Source of the DNA: Rossellomorea sp. BNER
GTDB taxonomy: Bacteria; Bacillota; Bacilli; Bacillales; Bacillaceae_B
Assembly: GCA_024213275.1 (NCBI GenBank)
Contig: JANAVG010000012.1
Coordinates: forward strand, 88,643-152,642
Reading direction: 5' to 3'
DNA: 64,000 bases
Part shown: positions 57,300 through 64,000 of the stretch, one piece after another
Position numbering within the stretch: position 1 is the first letter of the stretch
Layout: every line of letters begins with the position of its first letter
Translations under genes and position numbers: made by a program
The notes under the pieces: generated by a model
Databases searched by the model: none
Told to the model about the DNA's origin: nothing
The model's input: the letters and a program-made list of their open reading frames with translations, nothing else

Positions 57300-57776
57300 T
57301 TAAAAATTTTCTAGTGCATGACCATTCATTTTTTCTAATTTGTGGGGCGGACAAACCTCTAATGTCCCTTTAATCACTGTCTCATCTTCTTCATTTGTTG
57401 CTTGAACCTCAATTGTCACAACATGTGACTTTGGATGTACCTCACTCACTTCAAATAAAAATTGGATAGTGGCGTAATGGTAAACAGGTTTTGGAAATTC
57501 AATAGTTTGTTTAAGAATTTGCGACCCTGGCCCAGGTAAATATTTCGAAATCGCTGAAGTAATTATTCCAGTTAACATAGCAGAAGGAACAATAGGTTTT
57601 TTAAAAGGAGTTTGTGAAGCATAATCGTGTTGAATATATAATGGGTTTGAATCATTCGTTAACCCTAAATATAGAAGCAAATCCTTGTCTTCTATTTTTT
57701 CAGTTAATGTTAGTTTTTCACCAACTGTAATTTCTTCAATTTTTCTACCTAGCTTTCTTTTTTTTCCAAGTAGCAT
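57300..57776 (-). CDS. MaoC-like dehydratase domain protein
   Basis: This 158-aa hot-dog protein resembles MaoC/(R)-specific enoyl-CoA hydratases: SNPLYIQHDYASQTPFKKPIVPSAMLTGI (about 42-70) is the region of the hydratase motif. The usual catalytic Asp/His pair there (D-x(4)-H) is partly changed: SNPLYIQHDYA has Asn-Pro in place of the expected Asp-Pro/His pattern, with His49. The product could therefore be a weak or noncatalytic relative. It lies between mdh and phoP in this and other bacilli. Confidence 0.8.
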   Translation of the reverse strand: MLLGKKRKLGRKIEEITVGEKLTLTEKIEDKDLLLYLGLTNDSNPLYIQHDYASQTPFKKPIVPSAMLTGIITSAISKYLPGPGSQILKQTIEFPKPVYHYATIQFLFEVSEVHPKSHVVTIEVQATNEEDETVIKGTLEVCPPHKLEKMNGHALENF

Positions 57777-57914
57777 GTTGTCAGCACCTCCGAGTGTAAC
57801 CGTTTACAATTTGAATAAAAAGAAAAATCTCTATTATCTGTATATTTTCTATCATACCATTTTTATTCTTTCCATACAAACCATAAAATACTAGGGTTAA
57901 CTAAAATATCAACT

Positions 57915-57953
57915 GTTTTTAAAAGAGGATACCCTAAATAAAGGCACCCTCTT
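57915..57953 (-). terminator. Terminator of citZ-icd-mdh
   Basis: AAGAGGGTGCC / GGGTATCCTCTT with TTTAAAAAC on the minus strand, 12 nt past the mdh stop. Confidence 0.85.
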
Positions 57954-57964
57954 CTGTAGGTTAT

Positions 57965-58903
57965 TTATGCAAGTACTCCCATAACATTTCGTACAGAGTC
58001 TGCAGATTTTTGAAGAGCTCCTTGCTCTTCTTCAGTTAATTCAAGTTCAATGATCTTTTCAATACCATTTCCACCTAAGATGGTTGGGACACCTAAGTAA
58101 ATTCCATCAAAACCGTATTCTCCTTCTAAAAAAGCGATAGAAGGAATGACACGACGTTGATCTTTAAGAACTGCTTCAACCATTTGAACAAGCGAAGCAG
58201 CAGGTGCATAATAAGCACTACCGTTTCCTAACAACCCAACAATTTCTCCTCCACCTTTACGCGTACGTTCAACGATTGCCTCTAAGCGATCTTGAGGAAT
58301 TAAATTTTCTAACGGAATTCCACCAGCGTAAGAGTAGCGTACAAGCGGTACCATGTCATCCCCGTGTCCACCTAAAACAAATCCTGAAATATCTTTTACT
58401 GATAGGTTTAATTCTTGTGCAACAAATGTACAGAAACGAGCTGTATCAAGAACCCCAGATTGACCGATTACACGGTTTTTCGGGAAACCAGACTCTTTAA
58501 ATACTGTATAAGTCATGGCATCAACTGGATTTGTTAACACAATGATGTAACATTCTGGAGAATACTTCACGATTTCTTGAGTAACAGATTTCATGATTTT
58601 TTGATTTGTTTGGACAAGATCATCACGGCTCATTCCTGGCTTACGTGCGATACCCGCTGTAATGACAACAATATCGGAATCTTTAGTATCTTCATAGTTA
58701 GAAGTACCGATGATATTTGCATCAAATCCTTGTATTGGACTTGCTTCAAGCATATCAAGAGCTTTTCCTTTTGTTGGATCTTCCATTTGAGGGATGTCAA
58801 CTAATACAACATCTCCTAATTCTTTTTGAGCCAACATTAATGCAGTTGTAGCACCAGTGAACCCTCCACCAATAACAGATACTTTATTACGTTTAATTGC
58901 CAT
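57965..58903 (-). CDS. mdh: Malate dehydrogenase
   Basis: This 312-aa NAD enzyme oxidises malate to oxaloacetate. The Rossmann motif [11 protein letters not shown] lies at 10-20; [16 protein letters not shown] has the first substrate Arg, [10 protein letters not shown] the Asn, and [16 protein letters not shown] the catalytic His. It is of the lactate-dehydrogenase-like type of Bacillus. ATG 58903 with GGGGGA before it gives the family length; the open frame continues to 59002 but runs into a repeat. It is third in citZ-icd-mdh. Confidence 0.97.
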   Translation of the reverse strand: MAIKRNKVSVIGGGFTGATTALMLAQKELGDVVLVDIPQMEDPTKGKALDMLEASPIQGFDANIIGTSNYEDTKDSDIVVITAGIARKPGMSRDDLVQTNQKIMKSVTQEIVKYSPECYIIVLTNPVDAMTYTVFKESGFPKNRVIGQSGVLDTARFCTFVAQELNLSVKDISGFVLGGHGDDMVPLVRYSYAGGIPLENLIPQDRLEAIVERTRKGGGEIVGLLGNGSAYYAPAASLVQMVEAVLKDQRRVIPSIAFLEGEYGFDGIYLGVPTILGGNGIEKIIELELTEEEQGALQKSADSVRNVMGVLA

Positions 58904-58927
58904 TCGAATATCCCCCTTATCATATGT

Positions 58928-59048
58928 GGAGAAGACTTTCCCAAAAGGGGTGCAACCACCATGCTCGTCTATATACAGAAGATGTTTTGATGGTATCTTC
59001 ATATATAGAAATCATGGTTCCAGACACCTTGATTTTGGGATAGCCTCC
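58928..59048 (-). repeat. 121-bp palindromic element between icd and mdh
   Basis: Minus: GGAGGCTATCCCAAAATCAA ... CCTTTTGGGAAAGTCTTC arms, inner GAACCATGATT / ACCACCATG pairing and TATATAGAAGAT-type centre, like 26985 and 46125. It lies between the icd stop and the mdh ribosome site, within the TCA operon. The T run is poor here, so it may be a processing or attenuation site rather than a full stop. Confidence 0.72.
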
Positions 59049-59068
59049 CTATGGATTTCAGTAGAACC

Positions 59069-60343
59069 TTACACTTCCATATTATCGATTAAAGCAGTGC
59101 CAAATTCAGAACACTTAACTTCAGTAGCACCGTCCATTAAACGAGCAAAGTCATAAGTAACAACTTTAGAAGCAATGGTTTTTTCCATTGATTTTGTGAT
59201 AAGTTGCGCTGCTTCTGTCCATCCTAAATGCTCAAGCATTAGAACACCTGAAAGGATAACGGAAGATGGATTTACTTTATCTAAACCAGCATATTTAGGA
59301 GCCGTACCATGGGTCGCTTCGAAAATAGCATGCCCAGTTTCGTAGTTGATGTTTGCTCCTGGTGCAATACCGATTCCACCAACTTGTGCTGCTAAAGCAT
59401 CAGAGATATAGTCACCATTTAAGTTCATTGTTGCTACAACGTCGAACTCAGCAGGGCGAGTTAAGATTTGTTGTAAAAAGATATCTGCAATGGAATCTTT
59501 TACAATGATTTTACCAGCTGCCTCAGCATCAGATTGTGCTTGATTCGCTGCGTCTAGACCTTTTTCTTCTTTAATGCGGTCGTATTGAGCCCAAGTGAAT
59601 ACTTTATCACCGAATTCCTTTTCAGCTAGCTCATAACCCCAACTTTTGAATGCACCTTCTGTGAATTTCATGATGTTACCTTTATGTACTAAAGTAACAG
59701 ACTTGCGGCCTTCAGTAATGGCATAGTTTATAGCTGCACGTACTAGACGGCTTGTTCCTTCTTCAGAAACAGGTTTAATTCCGATACCAGATGTTTCTGG
59801 GAAGCGAATTTTGTTAACACCCATTTCTTCTTGTAAGAAGCGAACAACTTTTTTCACATCTTCAGAACCTTTAGCATACTCGATTCCAGCATAAATATCC
59901 TCTGTGTTCTCACGGAAGATGACCATATCTGTATCTTCTGGACGCTTAACCGGAGACGGAACACCCTCAAAGTAACGAACTGGACGTAAGCAAGTAAATA
60001 GATCTAATTCTTGACGAAGTGCTACGTTTAATGAACGAATTCCACCACCAACAGGTGTAGTAAGAGGTCCTTTAATCGCAATGAAATATTCTCTAATGGC
60101 ATCTAGAGTTTCACTTGGTAACCATTCACCTGTTTTGTTAAATGCCTTTTCACCGGCTAATACTTCTTTCCATACAAGCTTTCTATCACCTTTATACGCT
60201 TTTTCTACTGCAGCATCTAATACACGTGATGCTGATGCCCAAATATCAGGACCAGTCCCGTCCCCTTCGATAAATGGAACAATTGGGTTGTTCGGTACAT
60301 TAAGTTGACCGTTTTGAACTGAAATTTTTTCGCCTTGTGTCAT
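59069..60343 (-). CDS. icd: Isocitrate dehydrogenase (NADP)
   Basis: This 424-aa TCA-cycle enzyme makes 2-oxoglutarate and [19 protein letters not shown] [13 protein letters not shown] (23-35), [20 protein letters not shown] with the substrate Ser/Asn/Arg, [14 protein letters not shown], the Lys in [15 protein letters not shown] and the NADP loop HGTAPKYAG are all present. The length equals the B. subtilis enzyme (423 aa). It lies 162 bp after citZ and carries GGAGG before its ATG. Confidence 0.98.
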   Translation of the reverse strand: MTQGEKISVQNGQLNVPNNPIVPFIEGDGTGPDIWASASRVLDAAVEKAYKGDRKLVWKEVLAGEKAFNKTGEWLPSETLDAIREYFIAIKGPLTTPVGGGIRSLNVALRQELDLFTCLRPVRYFEGVPSPVKRPEDTDMVIFRENTEDIYAGIEYAKGSEDVKKVVRFLQEEMGVNKIRFPETSGIGIKPVSEEGTSRLVRAAINYAITEGRKSVTLVHKGNIMKFTEGAFKSWGYELAEKEFGDKVFTWAQYDRIKEEKGLDAANQAQSDAEAAGKIIVKDSIADIFLQQILTRPAEFDVVATMNLNGDYISDALAAQVGGIGIAPGANINYETGHAIFEATHGTAPKYAGLDKVNPSSVILSGVLMLEHLGWTEAAQLITKSMEKTIASKVVTYDFARLMDGATEVKCSEFGTALIDNMEV

Positions 60344-60371
60344 AGTATATTACCTCCATTTTCATTATGAA

Positions 60372-60450
60372 GAGGCTGATTCAGGGATAAAGAATCCACT
60401 TCACCTTTTAGGTTGAAAGAGATTTCTGATCATTTCTGAATCAACCCCCT
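60372..60450 (-). repeat. 79-bp inverted-repeat element between citZ and icd
   Basis: GGCTGATTCAG and CTGAATCAACC arms enclose GAATCCACTTCACC ... GGTTGAAAGAGATTTC. It is a shorter hairpin in the same kind of place as the element at 58928. Reading minus it ends in CTCTTC, without a good T run. Confidence 0.55.
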
Positions 60451-60505
60451 TACTCCATTATCAATTACATCAATAATAAGAGGATTTGTAAATATTAATT
60501 ATAGT

Positions 60506-61624
60506 TTATCCACGTTTTTCAATTGGAACATAGGATTGTTTTCCAGGTCCAGTATAATCAGCACGTGGACGGATTAAACGATTATTAGAATATTGCTCTA
60601 AAATGTGAGCTAACCATCCAGATACACGGCTAAGTGCAAAGACTGGTGTAAACAAGTCATGATCAATCTCTAAGCTGTGGTAAACAGATGCTGAGTAAAA
60701 ATCTACATTTGGCGGTAGATTTTTTTCTGAAGTCACGATGTCTTCAATTTTTGTAGACATTTCGTAATACTTGGATTCCCCTCTTAGTTCAGTAAGCCTT
60801 CTTGACATTTCTTTAAGATGCTTAGCACGCGGGTCACCTTGACGGTAAACTCTGTGACCAAAGCCCATAATCTTTTCTTTATTATCTAATTTCTTTCTAA
60901 TAGCTGGCTCTACATTTTCAACTGAACCAATTTCAGTTAATGTTTTCATAACTTGTTCATTTGCTCCACCATGTAAAGGCCCTTTTAATGCACCTATTGC
61001 AGCGGTAACTCCTGAATATACATCTGAAAGCGTTGCTACACAAACACGTGCAGTGAACGTAGAAGCATTCAATTCATGATCGGCATGGAGAACAAGTGCT
61101 TTGTTAAACGCTTCGATTTCCACAGGTTCTGGATCTTTACCAGAAAGCATGTATAAGAAATTTGCAGCAAAGCCTAGATCTGTTCTCGGTGCAACGGGCT
61201 CTTGACCATTTCTAATGCGAGCAAACGCCGTTATAATTGAAGGCATTTTAGCTTGAAGCTTAATTGCTTTACGGTAGTTTGCTTCTTCTTCCATAACGTC
61301 CGCTTCTTCATCATATAAACCTAATAATGAAACAGCAGAACGTAATGCAGCCATAGGGTGCACGTCTTTAATTGGATACATTTTGAAATGCTCAATGACT
61401 TCTTTTGGCAGTGCAGCATTTTCTGCTAACTGTTTTTTCAACCCATTTAATTCAGATTGAGTAGGCAAACGCAGATGCCATAGTAAAAAGATTACTTCTT
61501 CAAAACTAGCATTTTCTGCTAGATCATCGATATTATACCCAACATATGTAAGGGTATCATCAATAATAGAACTTATAGATGACGTTGTTGCTACAACTCC
61601 TTCTAATCCGCGAGTCGTTGACAT
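60506..61624 (-). CDS. citZ: Citrate synthase (CitZ type)
   Basis: This 372-aa enzyme condenses oxaloacetate and acetyl-CoA, the entry to the TCA cycle. Catalytic residues lie in LVLHADHELNASTFTARV (His and surrounding), GPLHGGANEQVM (His), GFGHRVYRQGDPRAK (His/Arg) and NVDFYSASVYHSL (Asp). It begins MSTTRGLEGVVATTSSIS and has the short Gram-positive form. It is first in citZ-icd-mdh, with a 177-nt leader from a clear promoter. Confidence 0.97.
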   Translation of the reverse strand: MSTTRGLEGVVATTSSISSIIDDTLTYVGYNIDDLAENASFEEVIFLLWHLRLPTQSELNGLKKQLAENAALPKEVIEHFKMYPIKDVHPMAALRSAVSLLGLYDEEADVMEEEANYRKAIKLQAKMPSIITAFARIRNGQEPVAPRTDLGFAANFLYMLSGKDPEPVEIEAFNKALVLHADHELNASTFTARVCVATLSDVYSGVTAAIGALKGPLHGGANEQVMKTLTEIGSVENVEPAIRKKLDNKEKIMGFGHRVYRQGDPRAKHLKEMSRRLTELRGESKYYEMSTKIEDIVTSEKNLPPNVDFYSASVYHSLEIDHDLFTPVFALSRVSGWLAHILEQYSNNRLIRPRADYTGPGKQSYVPIEKRG

Positions 61625-61788
61625 AGAAACCTCTCCTTTAATTTAAATATCCATTACCCATTTGTTTATATGAGCAATTCATGCCTAAAAAAGGCTTGTC
61701 TAAAATAGAAAGTATCTGAGCGGTTGCTCACCTGTTATACAAAAATGAATCTCTGCCTCATAGAAATACAAACTTCCATGCAGAGCTT

Positions 61789-61802
61789 GGGATGCGCTTA
61801 CA
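61789..61802 (-). promoter_or_regulatory. cre-like site at the citZ start point
   Basis: Minus: TGTAAGCGCATCCC agrees with TGWAANCGNTNWCA at 11 of 14 positions, placed about +1 to +13. CcpA control of citZ is known in B. subtilis. The right half of the site is weak. Confidence 0.5.
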
Positions 61803-61807
61803 TTCCT

Positions 61808-61836
61808 ATTATAAACAATTATCAGACTTTTGTGAA
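61808..61836 (-). promoter_or_regulatory. SigA promoter of citZ
   Basis: Minus: TTCACA (61831-61836) and TATAAT (61808-61813) with 17-nt spacing; start point near 61801. Confidence 0.82.
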
Positions 61837-61850
61837 TGAAAACGCATTAA

Positions 61851-62059
61851 ATTACAGCAAAAATTATTTTAGTAGAAAAATAAACATTTATAATTTTCTA
61901 CTTTTATTGAGTACTCTTACCCATGAAAATAACCATCCATATGTATCGTAACATATAATTAAATATATTTCAGAAATATGAACTTCTCCCCTTAACATAA
62001 AGCTCCTACAAAGGGATAAAAGAATGAGTGGAAGAGGATGTGGTATTAGGCTATAATAA
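61851..62059. other. Intergenic stretch between citZ promoter and ytwI
   Basis: AT-rich and without a supported gene. CcpC control of citZ would be expected near the promoter, but I could not fit its dyad with confidence. Confidence 0.35.
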
Positions 62060-62120
62060 AAGACTTACGTCCTAAACAATGTGGTTCATGCCCTTTTGGG
62101 ACTGCTCCTTTATTAAAAGA
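62060..62120 (-). repeat. Partial, decayed copy of the 115-bp palindrome family
   Basis: Minus: GGAGCAGTCCCAAAAGGGCA, then TGAACCACATTG, matches the leading arm of the elements at 26985 and 46125. The second arm is not recognisable. It lies about 45 bp after the ytwI stop. Confidence 0.5.
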
Positions 62121-62163
62121 ATCCAAAAATGAATACATAATCTTTTGAAAACTCCCCCAAACT

Positions 62164-62625
62164 TTATTGAAAGATTTCAAAAACCTTCATTGCCATATAG
62201 GCGATTCCTGCTCCAATAAGCGGGCCGACTGCCACTCCCTTAAATAAAGCAACCGCGAGGACTGTACCAAGGACTAGTGCAGCAGTAATATGTGGATCAT
62301 TGGCCAATAACGTTAAACCATTTTTCGCAATGAGTGCAACTGCCATACCGGCTCCTAACGCAATCCAGGCATAGGGTGACTTCAAAGCTTCAATGAGCTC
62401 TTTAAATCCTATTTCTCCAGTTGCGATTGGGACTAATACGGCAATCGTTATGACTGTCACCCCCCAGTTTATTCCCTTCGCTTGCACTGTTCCAAAGAAT
62501 TTATCATCTAACCCTATTAGTTTAACAATTACTAAGAAACCAACGGCTATGATTAATGATTGATTTTTTGCAAGGAAACCAATCCCTAATAATAATAGTA
62601 AAAAAAACATAGGTTGAGAAAACAT
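62164..62625 (-). CDS. ytwI: DUF441 membrane protein (YtwI)
   Basis: This 153-aa protein has four to five hydrophobic helices with many Gly/Ala (FFLLLLLGIGFLAKNQSL, TVITIAVLVPIATGEIGF, WIALGAGMAVALIAKNGL, LVLGTVLAVALFKGVAVGPLIGAG), the DUF441/UPF0756 pattern. The function is unknown. ATG 62625 follows AAGGATGG; the frame opens at 62643 too. It is convergent to nothing and divergent from ytvI, as in B. subtilis ytwI-ytvI. Confidence 0.9.
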   Translation of the reverse strand: MFSQPMFFLLLLLGIGFLAKNQSLIIAVGFLVIVKLIGLDDKFFGTVQAKGINWGVTVITIAVLVPIATGEIGFKELIEALKSPYAWIALGAGMAVALIAKNGLTLLANDPHITAALVLGTVLAVALFKGVAVGPLIGAGIAYMAMKVFEIFQ

Positions 62626-62764
62626 ATCATTCCATCCTTCCATTCACCTTTATTATCCTAACATATTAACATTGGGATCCTAAAAAAATAATGTCATTTG
62701 GAACTTTTTTTATACTCAATCGTCTTATAAAATATAGTATAAGGAATTATGGGGGGGGAGCTGT

Positions 62765-63886
62765 TTGAATCTCGAATATTTATACAGAACAATACGATTT
62801 TTGATTGTCATTGGAGTCATTGTACTTTCTGCTATAACACTGTATTACATATCTAAGGTGACCTATCCATTTATTATTGCCATTGCCATTGCATTTCTGA
62901 TCAATCCAATCGTTAATCTTCTTGAAAAAAAAGCGAGACTTCCTAGAGCATGGGCTGCATTTATTTCAATCATCATGGTTGTTGGAATATTTGTAGGATT
63001 AATTACCCTTCTAATTGCAGAAATTGTTTCCGGAGCAAATTATTTAGCTGATGAAATCCCTGGTCATGTCGACACATTTGTAAAGTTTGTGGAGGATTTC
63101 GTTGCCTCACAAGTAATCCCGCTTTATCATCAAATAGCAGGGATGTTCAATAATCTTGAAGATGGTCAACAAAATACTATACTTGAGAATATTCAAAATG
63201 CCGGCCAAAGCTTTGCCTCTTCAGCAGGAGACTTTTTACAACAATTCTTTAGAAAATTGCCCAACTTAATTTCTTGGATTCCAAACGCAGCCACAGTGTT
63301 AGTGTTTGCATCACTCGCTACCTTCTTTATTAGTAAAGATTGGTATAAATTATCAAGTAAGTTCTCTAAGCATCTGCCTGGTAAAGCTGTATCTAGCGGA
63401 CGTAAGGTATTCATTGATTTAAAAAGAGCATTATTTGGATTTATTAGAGCTCAATTCACTCTCATTTCAATCACAGCTGTTATTGTTCTCATAGGGTTAC
63501 TGATCCTAAGAGTAGACTATGCCATTACAATCGCGCTTGTAAGCGGACTTGTCGATATATTACCTTATCTAGGAACAGGAGCTGTATTTGTTCCATGGAT
63601 TATTTACGAAGCAATTGCTGGTGATTTCGGCCTTGCTATCGGTTTAAGTGTTCTTTATCTCATTGTAGTAGTCCAAAGACAGATTATTGAACCAAAGGTC
63701 CTATCATCTAGTATTGGACTGGATCCACTTGCAACACTTGTAGCATTATTTGTCGGATTTAAACTTGTCGGATTCCTTGGGCTTATTATTGGTCCTGTAA
63801 CATTAGTAATTCTCCAGACACTAAGTCGTGCAGGGGTTTTCAAAGATATTTGGGAGTTTATAAAAGGAAAGCCCGCGGGAAAATAA
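62765..63886 (+). CDS. ytvI: AI-2E family transporter (YtvI)
   Basis: This 373-aa PerM/AI-2E family membrane protein has about eight helices. Two pairs lie at the N-terminus (about 8-50 and 60-92), a long soluble segment (about 95-160) follows, and the conserved C-terminal half contains FGFIRAQFTLISITAVIVLIG, VDILPYLGTGAVFVPW and GLDPLATLVALFVGFKLVGFLGLIIGPV. Members export small solutes or ions; the substrate here is unknown. It starts with TTG 62765 after an eight-G ribosome site. A B. subtilis ytvI gene lies at the same place. Confidence 0.9.
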   Translation: MNLEYLYRTIRFLIVIGVIVLSAITLYYISKVTYPFIIAIAIAFLINPIVNLLEKKARLPRAWAAFISIIMVVGIFVGLITLLIAEIVSGANYLADEIPGHVDTFVKFVEDFVASQVIPLYHQIAGMFNNLEDGQQNTILENIQNAGQSFASSAGDFLQQFFRKLPNLISWIPNAATVLVFASLATFFISKDWYKLSSKFSKHLPGKAVSSGRKVFIDLKRALFGFIRAQFTLISITAVIVLIGLLILRVDYAITIALVSGLVDILPYLGTGAVFVPWIIYEAIAGDFGLAIGLSVLYLIVVVQRQIIEPKVLSSSIGLDPLATLVALFVGFKLVGFLGLIIGPVTLVILQTLSRAGVFKDIWEFIKGKPAGK

Positions 63887-63929
63887 ACCCACAAAATGCA
63901 TAAAAAAAAGACGAGCTCTAATGTAATAT

Positions 63930-63980
63930 GTACCCTATAGAATAGACACTTAAAAAAGTCTACCTATAGGGTACTTTTTT
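63930..63980 (+). terminator. Terminator of ytvI
   Basis: GTACCCTATAG / CTATAGGGTAC outside TAGAC / GTCTA, ending TTTTTT on the plus strand; a 16-bp stem with one 2-nt bulge. Confidence 0.9.
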
Positions 63981-64000
63981 GTATAATAACAATTAGACAA

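Noticed and set aside
58904..59002. N-terminal extension of mdh
   Set aside because: It lies in the palindromic repeat and would precede the true GGGGGA ribosome site.
1..64000. Defence island, prophage, biosynthetic cluster or other undescribed multi-gene system
   Set aside because: Gene order follows the conserved Bacillus core throughout; the only accessory pieces are the nuclease gene, the tnpB remnant and intergenic repeats.

Overview
This window is a piece of a low-GC, endospore-forming Bacillaceae chromosome. Spore genes (gerM, gerE, sspI, ytxC, ytaF), the B. subtilis-type order sdhCAB / lysC / uvrC / trxA / etfAB and the block citZ-icd-mdh / phoPR / polA / coaE / gapB all point to Bacillus in the broad sense. 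The intergenic repeats look like those of environmental bacilli, but I cannot name the species. Nearly every gene reads on the minus strand; only yslB, rnhC, sspI, ysdB and ytvI read on plus. Almost everything is core genome. There is no rRNA, tRNA, prophage, CRISPR array or intact insertion sequence.

Layout: 1-3.7 kb holds gerM (cut by the window edge), racE, a MarR regulator, gerE and a thioesterase. 3.9-7.8 kb holds a large secreted nuclease/5'-nucleotidase with a hexanucleotide-repeat tail, the main accessory gene. 8.4-11.6 kb is succinate dehydrogenase. 12.4-16.8 kb holds lysC behind a lysine riboswitch, uvrC, a truncated tnpB remnant with an SOS-like box, and trxA. 16.9-22 kb is a fatty-acid degradation cluster (lcfA, fadR, fadB, etfB, etfA) with a near-consensus FadR operator on an internal promoter. 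22.2-28 kb holds a 27-codon membrane smORF, a DUF350 protein, mutS2, polX, cvpA and zapA. 28-34 kb holds rnhC, pheST behind a T-box, an rRNA methyltransferase and sspI. 34-42.4 kb holds a peptidase, a dUTPase-like protein, ysdB with a SigW-type promoter, membrane proteins, infC-rpmI-rplT with the L20 leader, and thrS with its T-box. 42.6-47.8 kb holds ytxC, dnaB-dnaI, nrdR, a hypothetical protein and SAM decarboxylase. 48-54 kb holds gapB with CcpN-type sites and coaE-ytaF-mutM-polA. 54.6-63.9 kb holds phoPR, a MaoC protein, citZ-icd-mdh, ytwI and ytvI.

The genes serve central carbon metabolism (TCA enzymes, gluconeogenic GapB, beta-oxidation with its electron-transfer flavoprotein), replication and repair, translation, and sporulation. 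Regulation can be read from the DNA in several places: two T-boxes, a lysine riboswitch, the L20 leader, a FadR box, CcpN boxes, a SigW and a SigK promoter, and a cre-like site at citZ.

I found no clearly new multi-gene system. The features most worth a second look are the intergenic ones: (i) a set of about 115-bp near-palindromic elements lying just downstream of stop codons; (ii) three roughly 200-bp elements sharing GGCTGTTTTC-type ends; (iii) the tnpB remnant with its SOS-like box and upstream structured DNA; (iv) the unannotated 27-codon membrane ORF; (v) an unexplained block between polA and phoR.
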